A DNA stretch of 44,710 bases from Clostridiaceae bacterium (GCA_012519925.1 JAAYPF010000024.1:1-44710), one strand, 5' to 3'. Counted from the stretch's first letter, positions 16,675 to 29,473 are shown. The notes: generated from the letters alone by a model not told the origin. Translations and numbers: made by a program.

Positions 16675-19600
16675 TTATACAACCTTAACATTTTCTTCTC
16701 CAAGCCTTTGCATTAATTCGGAAATAACACAGTCATTTAATGCTACCCAAAAATCCTTCTCTAATATTCTTGCCTTTTTATCACCTTCGAAACATATATA
16801 CACTGGAGTATTTCCATTGAAGTATTTCAATAAGGCCATCAGCGATTCCCTTTTACCTTCCTCCATTTGGGGACTTAACCTTAAATAGATCTTTTGAATA
16901 TGCATTTTTTTTAGCGAGCTTATTTCCTCGCATACTATTTTGGGTTGCTCTTCTTCCTTTATACTAACTCTTCCTTTAATTAGAACAATATTTTCTTCAA
17001 TGATTAACTTCGCATACTTCTCGAGTGTTGTTGGAAACACGATAACTTCCATCATACCATATAAATCTTCTAGAGTTAAAAAAGCCATCAAATTATTATT
17101 TCTTGTAGTTTTAGTCTTCTTTGATGTAATTATTCCTCCAACTACAACATTCATGCCATCCGAAATATTTTTTGCATCCTCTAAAGAATAGTTGTCTTCA
17201 TTATGATTCATGTCAAAGTTTAAATCCGAACTATATAAAGTGACCATTTTATTGAGTTCTTTGTCAAACTCACTTAGAGGATGTCCTGAAATATAAAGCC
17301 CGAGCATATCTTTTTCCATAGATAGAAGAACTTTATTAGGATATTCTTTTATATCAGGATATATATCCTCCTCTTCATAAATAACTGATTCTTTGGAGTT
17401 TACCTTATCCTCCACAGCTGTCGGCATTTCAAATAGTGACATTTGTCCATCCATATTACGCTTTTTTATCTGGGCAATCCCATCTAACATTTTCTCAAAA
17501 ACAGCGATAATCCTTGATCTATAGACCCCCAAAGAATCGAACGCACCACTTTTTATGAGACTTTCTATGCACCTCTTATTTACTTCTTTACCATCAATTC
17601 TCTCGCAAAAATCCCTAAAAGACCTGTAATCTGCTCTCGCATTTCTTTCATCAATGATGGATTTTACAGCACCTTCTCCTACGTTTTTAACAGCTGCCAA
17701 TCCAAATCGTATTTTGCCGTTTACTACAGTAAATTTTATATGACTTTCATTAATATCCGGAGGTAGAACTTCAATATTCAAAGCTTTACATTCGTATACG
17801 TACTGAGATATTTTATCACTGCTTCCTAAAAAGCTATTTAGTAAAGCTGCCATGAATTCAACGGGATAATAGCATTTAAGCCATGCTGTCTGATAAGCTA
17901 CTACTGCATATGCTGCGGCATGGGATTTATTGAAGGCATAGCTGGCAAAATCCATCATCTCATCAAAAATTCTATTCGCTGTTGCTTCATCTACACCATT
18001 TCTTACACATCCCATTACTATAATATTTCCATTTTCGTCATCTATACCATGAATAAAATTTTTCCTTTCCTGTTCCATTACATTTACTTTCTTTTTTGAC
18101 ATTGCACGACGTACTAAATCGGATCTTCCCATGGAATATCCACCTAAATCTCTTACTATCTGCATGACCTGTTCCTGATAAACCATACAGCCATAGGTTA
18201 CATTCAAAATATCTTCAAGAAGTGGATGGTCATATTTTATCCCTTCCGGATTATTTTTATTTTTTATATATCTAGGGATCTGATCCATTGGTCCTGGACG
18301 GTACAAAGAAATTCCGGCGATAATATCCTCTAATGATGAAGGCATTAGTTCCTTCATAAACTGAGTCATTCCTGCACTTTCAAGCTGAAAAATTCCCGAG
18401 GTTCTACCCTCTCCAATTATTTTAAAAACCTTAGGATCATTCATTTCAAGCCTATCAATATCCACACTAACCTTATAATTGCTATATATCAAATCAACAG
18501 CATCCCTAATAACAGTTAGAGTTCTAAGCCCCAAAAAATCCATCTTCAAAAGGCCCATTTCTTCCAATTGACCCATTGGGAACTGGGTTGTGATACTTTC
18601 ATCATTCTTTTGAAGGGGTACATAATTGGTTATAGGTTCCTTAGAAATAACAACGCCTGCTGCATGAGTAGAAGCATGTCTTGGCATACCTTCAAGAAGT
18701 CTCGCTGTATCTATAAGTAGCTCTATATTGCTATCCTGCTCATATTTTAACTTAAGTTCATGATTCATCTCTAATGCTTTTTCGATGCTCATTCCAATTT
18801 GCATAGGAATCATTTTTGCTACAACATCTACTTCGTTATAGGCTATATCTAGTGCCCTTCCTACATCTCTAATAGCTCCCCTTGCAGCCATTGTACCGAA
18901 AGTTATTATTTGTGCAACCCTATCCTCTCCATATTTCCTGACAACATAGTCAATTACCTCTTGCCTTCTCTCATAACAAAAATCTATATCTATATCAGGC
19001 ATTGTAACCCTCTCAGGATTTAGGAAGCGTTCGAAAAGCAAATTATACTTTAGCGGGTCAATATTGGTTATACCTAAAGAATATGCAACAAGACTTCCTG
19101 CGGCAGAACCTCTACCGGGACCAACAGGTATACCATTGTCCCTCGCATATCTAATAAAATCACCAACAATTAAAAAATAATCTACATACCCCATCTGCTT
19201 TATAACAGATAGCTCATATTCCAATCTCTCAATCTTGTCCTGAACATCTTCACCAAATATACGTGTCAAACCTTCATAGCATAATTCTTTCAGATAATCA
19301 TAGGCATCCCTATTATCGGGGATACTAAATTTCGGTAGGTGTAATTTTCCAAATTCAAGTTCAACATTACACATCTTTGCAATCTTTACTGTATTTGATA
19401 TAGCTTCCGGTATGTTTATAAAAACCTCGTTCATCTCCTCAGGAGATTTAACATAGAAGTCATCGGTAGAAAACCTCATTCTATCTTCGTCATTTATATT
19501 CTTACCAGTCTGTATACATAGCAAAATCTCATGAGCTCTCGCATCTTCTTTTCTTAAATAATGAGCATCATTTGTAGCAACAAGAGGGATTTCCATTTCC

Positions 19601-20184
19601 TTAGATAGCTTTATAAGCTGACTATTTACAAATTTTTGTTCCTCTATACCATTGCTCTGTATTTCAAGATAAAAATTGCCCTCTCCAAAGATATCGTTAT
19701 ACCTTTTAGCTACTGTTTTTGCCCGTTCAAAATCATTATTCATCAACGCCTTAGGCACATCCCCCGAAAGACATGCACTTAAAGCAATTAGCCCTTCACT
19801 ATAGCGTTCAAGAATTTCAAAGTCAATTCTTGGCTTATAGTAAAACCCCTCGGTAAAGCCTATCGATACAATTTTCATTAAGTTTTTGTAGCCTTGGTTA
19901 TTCTTTGCTAAAAGAACTAAGTGACCAGGATCAGAATCGGCAATTCCCTGTTTGTCGTGTCTGGTCCTTTTGGAAGTATATACTTCACAGCCAAGTATAG
20001 GCTTTACACCATTGTCAACTGCTGCCTTGTAAAAGTCAACCACTCCATACATTACTCCGTGGTCGGTAATGGCAATACTATCCATACCTAATTCTTTTGT
20101 TCGTTTAATTAGGTCTTTTATTCGATTTGCTCCGTCAAGCAAGCTGTATTCAGTATGGACATGTAAATGCACAAAATTCCCCAA
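16675..20184 (-). CDS. dnaE: DNA polymerase III alpha subunit
   Basis: A 1169-aa C-family replicative polymerase of the DnaE type. The N-terminal PHP domain (about 1-270) keeps metal-ligand motifs HLHVHTEYSLLDG and ITDHGVMYG. The polymerase active site is in PDIDIDFCYERR (near residue 400), after GRGSAAGSLVAY. The fingers region contains FNKSHAAAYAVVAYQTAWLK (near 755). An OB-fold lies near 980-1070, and GQMSLFEMP (near 915) is a good beta-clamp binding motif. The start is TTG at 20184, 10 nt after GAGG; an ATG at 20190 is out of frame. The length is normal for the family. It is probably the start of its own transcript. Confidence 0.97.
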   Translation of the reverse strand: MGNFVHLHVHTEYSLLDGANRIKDLIKRTKELGMDSIAITDHGVMYGVVDFYKAAVDNGVKPILGCEVYTSKRTRHDKQGIADSDPGHLVLLAKNNQGYKNLMKIVSIGFTEGFYYKPRIDFEILERYSEGLIALSACLSGDVPKALMNNDFERAKTVAKRYNDIFGEGNFYLEIQSNGIEEQKFVNSQLIKLSKEMEIPLVATNDAHYLRKEDARAHEILLCIQTGKNINDEDRMRFSTDDFYVKSPEEMNEVFINIPEAISNTVKIAKMCNVELEFGKLHLPKFSIPDNRDAYDYLKELCYEGLTRIFGEDVQDKIERLEYELSVIKQMGYVDYFLIVGDFIRYARDNGIPVGPGRGSAAGSLVAYSLGITNIDPLKYNLLFERFLNPERVTMPDIDIDFCYERRQEVIDYVVRKYGEDRVAQIITFGTMAARGAIRDVGRALDIAYNEVDVVAKMIPMQIGMSIEKALEMNHELKLKYEQDSNIELLIDTARLLEGMPRHASTHAAGVVISKEPITNYVPLQKNDESITTQFPMGQLEEMGLLKMDFLGLRTLTVIRDAVDLIYSNYKVSVDIDRLEMNDPKVFKIIGEGRTSGIFQLESAGMTQFMKELMPSSLEDIIAGISLYRPGPMDQIPRYIKNKNNPEGIKYDHPLLEDILNVTYGCMVYQEQVMQIVRDLGGYSMGRSDLVRRAMSKKKVNVMEQERKNFIHGIDDENGNIIVMGCVRNGVDEATANRIFDEMMDFASYAFNKSHAAAYAVVAYQTAWLKCYYPVEFMAALLNSFLGSSDKISQYVYECKALNIEVLPPDINESHIKFTVVNGKIRFGLAAVKNVGEGAVKSIIDERNARADYRSFRDFCERIDGKEVNKRCIESLIKSGAFDSLGVYRSRIIAVFEKMLDGIAQIKKRNMDGQMSLFEMPTAVEDKVNSKESVIYEEEDIYPDIKEYPNKVLLSMEKDMLGLYISGHPLSEFDKELNKMVTLYSSDLNFDMNHNEDNYSLEDAKNISDGMNVVVGGIITSKKTKTTRNNNLMAFLTLEDLYGMMEVIVFPTTLEKYAKLIIEENIVLIKGRVSIKEEEQPKIVCEEISSLKKMHIQKIYLRLSPQMEEGKRESLMALLKYFNGNTPVYICFEGDKKARILEKDFWVALNDCVISELMQRLGEENVKVV

Positions 20185-20355
20185 AGGTCATCATCCTCTA
20201 TATTTCAAGGGATTCTTTTATTGAGTCCCTTACTGTATTTTCTTAATATTATAACATGTCGGAATAGATGCCACAATCAAAGTAACATCAAACGGATGGT
20301 TATTTAAAAGGACTTTGCGAGAAAGTATGCTACTTGCTGGCTTTCTTAGGCAGTA

Positions 20356-20395
20356 AAAAGGAGCGTTGCACCGTGTTCGGTACAACACTCCTTTT
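20356..20395. terminator. Bidirectional intrinsic terminator between the esterase gene and dnaE
   Basis: AAAAGGAG.GTTG.ACC (20356-20373) pairs with GGT.CAAC.CTCCTTTT (20379-20395), with two mismatches. U-rich ends are present on both strands. It would end transcription of the CE1 esterase gene on the minus strand. Confidence 0.75.
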
Positions 20396-20401
20396 AATTC
20401 A

Positions 20402-20462
20402 GCTCCTTAGAATGAAATGAAAGGAGCAAAAACGAAGGAGTTCGATACCCCTTCGTTTTTAT
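20402..20462. repeat. Two-hairpin palindromic repeat, family A, copy 3
   Basis: Hairpin one pairs GCTCCTT (20402-20408) with AAGGAGC (20421-20427). Hairpin two pairs ACGAAGG (20432-20438) with CCTTCGT (20450-20456) and ends in TTTTTATT. It sits between the terminator above and the esterase stop codon. Confidence 0.7.
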
Positions 20463-20528
20463 TGTTATCTCATTTAGATACATGAAGCGTGTTTGTACTG
20501 ATATCACTAGAATCGGTGCTACTATCAC

Positions 20529-22034
<1,506 letters not shown>

Positions 22035-22272
22035 CTATTAACTAGTAAAAATTGTCATTACCCTATATAGCAATACTTTTTTAAGTAAAAAAGTATATAG
22101 GTAAACATCAACCAGTTTAAAAATTGGGGTATGGCACTATTTTGATTAACACTAGCACAATACCCCTGTTTTACATCCGTTTCTAACCCATTATGATCTA
22201 GTTTTGGATTAAAACTTTATCCTAAATGATAAGCTCTACCCGTGGCTAGAAAACTTATAGCCGTGCTATAGC

Positions 22273-24357
<2,085 letters not shown>

Positions 24358-24412
24358 AAAAAAAGTGTCTGGTGCAAGATATCTTATAGATAAACTAGTT
24401 TGCAACAGACAC
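24358..24412 (-). terminator. Intrinsic terminator downstream of phosphoglucomutase
   Basis: GTGTCTG.TGCAA (24365-24377) pairs with TTGCA.CAGACAC (24400-24412). On the minus strand the stem is followed by a run of seven T. It lies about 40 nt past the pgcA stop codon. Confidence 0.85.
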
Positions 24413-24450
24413 TCTTACTTTAGTTTTGGTTTTATATCAGGTATTTCATA

Positions 24451-26187
24451 TTAAAACAAAAGCTTTTCTACTACACCTAAAACATTCGTTTGAATTCTTT
24501 CTAGCTTAGCCTTTGCAGCATCTAATCCATTATCGGTAACTCCATAATAAACTTTTATTTTAGGTTCAGTTCCAGAAGGTCTTACACAGAACCATGACTT
24601 GCCATCCTTTAATTCATAATATAAAACATCCGATTCAGGCAAATCAATCTTTTCCCTTTTACCTGTGCTTATCTCGTACCTTTCACTCTTTTTATAATCC
24701 CTCACGGCTGCAACTTCTATATCACCAAATTTGGTGACCTCATCTTCCCTTAACTTTTCTAAGGCAAAATTAATTTTGTCTAACCCTTCTTTGCCTTTGA
24801 GAGTGTAAGCCTTTATCCCCTCTATCGTATATCCATATTTATTAAACAATTCCATTAAGCCGTCATAAAGGGACATATCTCTTGATTTATAATAAGCAGC
24901 CATTTCTGCAATCAACATAGAAGCAACAACAGCATCTTTATCTCTAACTGATGTCCCGGCCAAATATCCATAGCTTTCCTCAAAACCAAAGAGATATTCT
25001 TTATCTCCATTTTCATCAAGGAGTTTGATCTTCTCACCAATAAACTTAAATCCGGTAAGTACTTCTAAAAGCTCAACACCATATTCTTTCGCGATCTCCC
25101 TTGTAAGCTCTGTTGTAACAATAGTTTTTACAACAAAACCATTGTCCGGAAGCGTCCCCTTTGCCTTCTTCTGTGAAAGAATGTAATCGAGCAACAAACA
25201 CCCTGTCTGATTTCCTGTAAGAGTAACGTATTCACCTTCCTTGTTCCTAGCAACTACACCTACTCTATCACAGTCAGGGTCAGTACCAATTATAAGATCC
25301 ACATTCTGTGATTTTGCTAGCTCTATTGCGATTGTAAAAGCTTCCTTTTCCTCCGGATTCGGAGATTTTACCGTTGAAAAATTCTTATCGGGAAATTCCT
25401 GTTCTTTTACAACAAGTACGTTTTTAAAACCAATCTCGTCAAGAATACGTCTAACAGGCTTATTTCCTGAGCCATGAAGAGGTGTATAAATAATTTTATA
25501 GTTTTCCCCTACACTTTTGGCAATGTCCGGATTTACACAAAGACTCTTAAGCATTGAGATATAAGCATCATCAATTTCTTTACCTATAATATTTATAAGC
25601 CCCTTTTCAATTGCTTCATCTTTGTCCATAAACTTAACTGTTGTTATATCTTCAATTTTGTTCATGAAACCAATTACCTGATTCGATTCCTCTAAAGGAA
25701 GCTGTCCCCCATCTTCCCCATATACTTTGTAGCCGTTGTACTCTTTAGGATTATGGCTTGCGGTTACAACAATACCAGCAGCAGTCTTTAAGTATCTAAC
25801 AGCAAAGGACAACTCAGGTACAGGTCTCAATTCATCAAATAAATATGCCTTTACTCCATTGCCTGCAAATACTTTAGCAGATTCAAGGGCAAACTCCGGA
25901 GACATATTCCTAGAATCAAATGCAATGACAATACCCTTTTGTGCTGCACCTATACTATTTATAAAATCCGCTAATCCTTGAGATGCTCTTCTCACCGTAT
26001 AAATATTCATCCTGTTTGTACCAGCACCTATAATTCCTCTTAGTCCTCCAGTACCAAAATCAAGGTACTTATAAAATCTATCTTCAATTTCCTTAGAATC
26101 ATCTTTTATCTTTAGCAATTCTTCTCTTGTTTGTTCGTCAAAGTATTCATTTGCTAACCAAAACTTATATACAGCAGTACTAGACAT
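24451..26187 (-). CDS. pgcA: Alpha-phosphoglucomutase / phosphomannomutase
   Basis: A 578-aa phosphohexomutase interconverting glucose 1-phosphate and glucose 6-phosphate. The active-site serine is in TASHNPKEYNGYK (near residue 143). The metal-binding loop GTDPDCDRVG (near 300), the sugar-binding GFEESYGYL (near 400) and the phosphate-binding RPSGTEPKIKVYY (near 540) are all present. The length matches the long clostridial/Bacillus PgcA type. The ATG start has GAGGAG about 8 nt upstream. In this organism it would take glucose 1-phosphate, made by cellodextrin phosphorolysis, into glycolysis next to PfkA. It is a single-gene transcript ended by the terminator at 24358. Confidence 0.95.
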   Translation of the reverse strand: MSSTAVYKFWLANEYFDEQTREELLKIKDDSKEIEDRFYKYLDFGTGGLRGIIGAGTNRMNIYTVRRASQGLADFINSIGAAQKGIVIAFDSRNMSPEFALESAKVFAGNGVKAYLFDELRPVPELSFAVRYLKTAAGIVVTASHNPKEYNGYKVYGEDGGQLPLEESNQVIGFMNKIEDITTVKFMDKDEAIEKGLINIIGKEIDDAYISMLKSLCVNPDIAKSVGENYKIIYTPLHGSGNKPVRRILDEIGFKNVLVVKEQEFPDKNFSTVKSPNPEEKEAFTIAIELAKSQNVDLIIGTDPDCDRVGVVARNKEGEYVTLTGNQTGCLLLDYILSQKKAKGTLPDNGFVVKTIVTTELTREIAKEYGVELLEVLTGFKFIGEKIKLLDENGDKEYLFGFEESYGYLAGTSVRDKDAVVASMLIAEMAAYYKSRDMSLYDGLMELFNKYGYTIEGIKAYTLKGKEGLDKINFALEKLREDEVTKFGDIEVAAVRDYKKSERYEISTGKREKIDLPESDVLYYELKDGKSWFCVRPSGTEPKIKVYYGVTDNGLDAAKAKLERIQTNVLGVVEKLLF

Positions 26188-26496
26188 ATATCAAACTCCT
26201 CATTATTTTTTTCAGTAATTAGTATACCATATTTACCCGATTTTACAACCGAAAACACAAAATTCGAGTGCATATTTTATATATGCACCACTTTATTCCA
26301 AAAGAACAAACTTCTAGGCTTGCACAACCTAAAATCGTATCTTGAAATTCTATTCTCCTAGTATTATAAAATCTATCTTGAGTATTTTAATATAATTCAA
26401 AATGGTTTATAATAATAAAAGTTGTGGGTATCAAATTCTCGCTTATGTATCTTTATTCTAATAAAAGGTATAAAAAAATATTACGGAAGTGATAAA

Positions 26497-26721
26497 ATGG
26501 ATAAAAGTAAAATAGACAGGATAAACGAATTATCAAAGAAGTCTAAAACAACAGGTCTGACTCCTGCTGAGAAACAAGAGCAGCAAGAGCTTAGAAGTGA
26601 ATATATTAAGAGTTTTAGAAGCAACTTAAAATCTACACTCGATACAATTGTTATAGTAGATGAAAAGGGCAATAAAAGCCCCTTAAAGCAAAAAAGCAAC
26701 ATAGCAAAAGAAAAGCATTGA
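26497..26721 (+). CDS. DUF896 small protein (YnzC family)
   Basis: A 74-aa cytoplasmic protein beginning MDKSKIDRINELSKKSK, followed by TGLTPAEKQEQQELRSEYIKS, the signature of the DUF896/YnzC family of two-helix bundles. The function of the family is not settled; some members are linked to the SOS response. I chose the ATG at 26497 with GGAAGTG upstream; the frame is open 25 codons earlier with no ribosome site. It is one of few plus-strand genes here and is transcribed divergently from pgcA. Confidence 0.88.
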   Translation: MDKSKIDRINELSKKSKTTGLTPAEKQEQQELRSEYIKSFRSNLKSTLDTIVIVDEKGNKSPLKQKSNIAKEKH

Positions 26722-26766
26722 TTAGATATATTATGTATTTCATACAGCGGCAAAGCCTAAATTGTG

Positions 26767-26943
26767 ATGCTTAATTATTTTGCAAAACAAATAAACCTAT
26801 TTATTGATAGAATAAAAGAAGTTCTTGGACATGATTATTACTGGTGTATGGAACAATCCGAATATGCAACAGATGTCATGTTTAATAGCCGTGAAGAATT
26901 ACAATCTGTATATATGGATTGTCTTTTTTTTATTCTAACTTAA
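26767..26943 (+). pseudogene. Truncated ORF, probable remnant of a larger gene
   Basis: A 58-codon ORF begins at ATG 26767 and reads MLNYFAKQINLFIDRIKEVL, then DYYWCMEQSEYATDVMF. It looks like the N-terminal part of a longer protein. It ends in a run of T and a stop after VYMDCLFF, without a strong ribosome site. I have the impression of a family often found near mobile elements in clostridia, but I cannot name it firmly. It is treated as a decayed fragment. Confidence 0.35.
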
Positions 26944-27197
26944 TTTTTGCATAAATCACATATTACTTAAGTTTATTAGTAGCTATAAAAATAATTAAAT
27001 AGTGTAAAATATTAAGATTTTATGCGAATTTATTCATATTATCTATGTGTTTTGCAACAACAACCTTATTATCAGTTTGTTGAGGATATTCTCAATAATT
27101 CTGTGTTTTAACATCTGCACAATATATGCTATAATGATAATGTAATACATTCTACCTCCCTTAAACCTAAGGTATAAGGAGATAAATAGGCTTATGA

Positions 27198-27290
27198 AAC
27201 AGGGCAAAATCATTGAAAAATGATGACGCAAAGCTGTGGGTCTAAGTTAAGGATAAACATTCTTGATATGATCGCCAAGCTGCCATTAAA
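27198..27290 (+). ncRNA. Cyclic-di-GMP-I (GEMM-I) riboswitch aptamer, orphan
   Basis: The conserved blocks appear in order: AGGGCAAA, a hairpin with a GAAA loop (ATCATT GAAAAA TGAT), GACGCAAAGC, a variable second stem, then GCCAAGCTGCC at 27274-27284. These hold the tetraloop, its receptor and the two ligand-contacting segments of the class I c-di-GMP aptamer. A terminator-like hairpin follows at 27328-27361, as an expression platform would. No gene lies downstream on the plus strand; the next genes are the convergent Tad pilus genes. It may have lost its gene, make a small RNA, or act on the converging transcript. Confidence 0.85.
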
Positions 27291-27327
27291 AGTTCTGTTT
27301 AGTCTCTTTAAAATATATTTGGGAATA

Positions 27328-27361
27328 GGTCATATTAATTTCCTTATACCGCATTTTTTTT
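27328..27361 (+). terminator. Possible riboswitch-controlled terminator
   Basis: GGT.ATA pairs with TATACC (27328-27350, one bulge), followed by GCA and a run of eight T. It is weak as a hairpin but correctly placed about 40 nt after the c-di-GMP aptamer. Confidence 0.4.
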
Positions 27362-27388
27362 AGATAATTATAGATTTTATTATTATAG

Positions 27389-27427
27389 AAAAATCAAGTG
27401 GATCCATCTCCACTTGATTTTTTATTT
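27389..27427. terminator. Strong bidirectional terminator
   Basis: A perfect 12-bp stem (AAATCAAGTGGA with TCCACTTGATTT), a 6-nt loop, and T-runs on both strands. It ends transcription from the riboswitch side and could also end the Tad operon coming from the right. Confidence 0.85.
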
Positions 27428-27428
27428 T

Positions 27429-27492
27429 GCCCCTTTCGAACGAAGTGAAAGAAGCAAAAAAGAAGGGGCTCAATACCCCGAAGTTTTTATTT
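27429..27492. repeat. Two-hairpin palindromic repeat, family A, copy 4 (tandem)
   Basis: Starts GCCCCTTTCGAACGAAGTG. Hairpin one pairs CTTTC with GAAAG; hairpin two pairs GGGG with CCCC, followed by GAAGTTTTTATTT. It is followed by a second copy at a 65-bp period. Confidence 0.8.
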
Positions 27493-27493
27493 C

Positions 27494-27553
27494 GCCCCTT
27501 TCGAACGAAGTGAAAGAAGCAAAAAAGAAGGGGCTCAATGCCCCCAGAACCTT
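27494..27553. repeat. Two-hairpin palindromic repeat, family A, copy 5 (tandem)
   Basis: The first ~50 bp match copy 4 with one difference, indicating a recent tandem duplication. It ends against the tadC stop codon at 27561. Confidence 0.8.
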
Positions 27554-27560
27554 TGTTTAC

Positions 27561-28481
27561 CTACTTTGTGAATGTATAAATCACCCTAATTACTACAGGT
27601 CCAATAAGTACTGAAAATATAGTTGGAAAAATAAATAAAACCATTGGTATTAGCATTTTCACCGGTGCTTTCATAGCTTTCTCCTTAGCCCTCTGCCTTC
27701 TTTTCTCTCGCATCTGCTCCGATTGAATTCTAAGCACATTACCAATACTAACCCCTAGCTGATCTGCCTGTATAATGGAACCTACAAATGTAGTCAGATC
27801 GTGAATACCTACTCTATCAGCCATATCCTTTAAAGCATCTTTTTTCTGTTTCCCTACTTTCATCTCCTGAATAACATTTTCAAACTCATAAGCAATAGGT
27901 CCGGGCATCTTGTCAACAACTTTTGCTAAGGCTCCATCAAATCCAAGACCAGCTTCAACACTAACTGTCAGTAAATCCAATACATCAGGAAGTGAGTTCG
28001 AAATTTCTTTTTGTCTTTGTGCTATTTTTTTATTTAGCAATAAATTCGGGAACAACAACCCTAAACATATCTCAATTATTCCAATAAAAATAATGCTTCT
28101 GATATCCAACCCTAAATAGTGACATATACCTGCCGTTATGAACGGTAAAACCAAAACTACTATAACCTGAATATTTATCCAATCCTTCATTAATAGATTA
28201 AAAGGATTTCCCGCTTTAATTACTTTCTTTTCAAACACAGATTTAAACTCTTTAGGGGTCACCTTTAATATTATTTTGCTAATATCATCTAGTATAGGAC
28301 GTATTACTCTCACAAACAGAGGCTGATTTAATTCATAATCCAAATTTTTAATATCTTCCTTTGCAATTTTGTCTAGTCTAATGCTTATAACCTTTTTATT
28401 TCTGTAGAACACCCCTACAAAAGCATATACTATAAGGTATGACGAAATAAAAATGGATACCAAAAGCAAATATATAATCAC
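27561..28481 (-). CDS. tadC: Tad/Flp pilus inner-membrane protein TadC
   Basis: A 306-aa polytopic membrane protein of the type II secretion F (GspF/TadC) family, part of the platform that assembles Flp pili. Membrane segments lie near the N-terminus (about 1-22), near 110-150 and at the C-terminus. The conserved cytoplasmic T2SSF segment reads SNSLPDVLDLLTVSVEAGLG and IQEMKVGKQKKDAL. I chose a GTG at 28481 with GAGGTG 7 nt upstream; an upstream in-frame GTG at 28496 would overlap tadB. It is the last gene of the Tad operon, 12 nt after tadB. Confidence 0.9.
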   Translation of the reverse strand: MIIYLLLVSIFISSYLIVYAFVGVFYRNKKVISIRLDKIAKEDIKNLDYELNQPLFVRVIRPILDDISKIILKVTPKEFKSVFEKKVIKAGNPFNLLMKDWINIQVIVVLVLPFITAGICHYLGLDIRSIIFIGIIEICLGLLFPNLLLNKKIAQRQKEISNSLPDVLDLLTVSVEAGLGFDGALAKVVDKMPGPIAYEFENVIQEMKVGKQKKDALKDMADRVGIHDLTTFVGSIIQADQLGVSIGNVLRIQSEQMREKRRQRAKEKAMKAPVKMLIPMVLFIFPTIFSVLIGPVVIRVIYTFTK

Positions 28482-28492
28482 GACTTTACACC

Positions 28493-29473
28493 TCACACTT
28501 CGATTTTTACAATCTTGCCAATAAAGTATATACCAATGAACTCCATAAACATCGAAAAACCGAGTATTACAAGACCTATTGGGTCTGTAAAAAGCACCAT
28601 TATATGGCTTCTATTTATGAGAAATAGTATTAATGTAAGTGCTGGTGGAAGCAATGCTATTATCATTCCCGACATTCTACCCTGAGCGGTTACTGTCTTA
28701 ACTTCACCCTTTATTCGTATCCTTTCTCGTATAGTAGAAGAAATATTGTCTAGAACCTCAGAAAGGTTCCCCCCTACCTGTCTTTGGATCAACACAGCGG
28801 TTACAACTAATTCAAGGTCATCACTCTTTACACGGGTGACAAGGTTTTCAAGTGCCTTTTCCGTAGTTGTCCCAAAATTTACCTCTTTTTGCAGTTGGGT
28901 AAATTCCTCAGCCATAGGACCTGTCATCTCCTTACTTACTATATCAACCGCCTGAAAAAAACTATATCCTGCTTTTAAAGAATTGGATATTAGTACAATA
29001 GCGTCACAAAGTTGCTCATTTAAAAATCTAATTCTTTTCTTAATCTTTATTTTCAGGTACAAATTCGGAAAATACCATCCTACAATCCCTCCTGCAATAG
29101 CAAATAGTACCGCAAAAGAGCTCGAACTCACCAATGCAAATATAAAAGTACCAAATACGAAAAAAAGTATAATGCTAACCGTAATATACTCCTCGGGCTT
29201 TAGAAGGATGTGTGCCCTCTGCAATTCTAGCTGGATTTTTTTCTTATATCCATCTAAAGCTTTTGCATCCTTTACTCCTCGAGCAATAAAGCCTAGACCT
29301 GCTTTATACTCCTTCTGTTTGCTTTTTCTCTTTTCTTCTACTCCGATGTCTAATCTATTGGTATACTTTGACAAACGCATAATTGGAGTCTGTTTTCCTA
29401 TTAAAACTTTAAAGATTTGATATGCAAACAGCAAAACACTTATAAATGTTGAAATAAGGATAAAATTTATCAT
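28493..29473 (-). CDS. tadB: Tad/Flp pilus inner-membrane protein TadB
   Basis: A 326-aa GspF-type membrane protein that pairs with TadC to form the pilus assembly platform around the TadA motor. Predicted membrane helices lie near residues 2-20, 90-130 and at the C-terminus (260-320). The T2SSF core contains LCDAIVLISNSLKAGYSFFQA and RQVGGNLSEVLDNIS. The ATG start has AAGGAAGG about 8 nt upstream. It lies between tadA and tadC with close spacing, as in other Tad loci. Confidence 0.9.
   Translation of the reverse strand: MINFILISTFISVLLFAYQIFKVLIGKQTPIMRLSKYTNRLDIGVEEKRKSKQKEYKAGLGFIARGVKDAKALDGYKKKIQLELQRAHILLKPEEYITVSIILFFVFGTFIFALVSSSSFAVLFAIAGGIVGWYFPNLYLKIKIKKRIRFLNEQLCDAIVLISNSLKAGYSFFQAVDIVSKEMTGPMAEEFTQLQKEVNFGTTTEKALENLVTRVKSDDLELVVTAVLIQRQVGGNLSEVLDNISSTIRERIRIKGEVKTVTAQGRMSGMIIALLPPALTLILFLINRSHIMVLFTDPIGLVILGFSMFMEFIGIYFIGKIVKIEV

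Noticed and set aside
27043-27231. 62-codon minus-strand frame
   Set aside because: It overlaps the c-di-GMP riboswitch on the other strand and has hydrophobic low-complexity content from AT-rich DNA.
27414-27614. 66-codon plus-strand frame with an internally repeated peptide
   Set aside because: It is created by the two tandem palindromic DNA repeats; the peptide repeat is a translation of the repeats, and there is no ribosome site.
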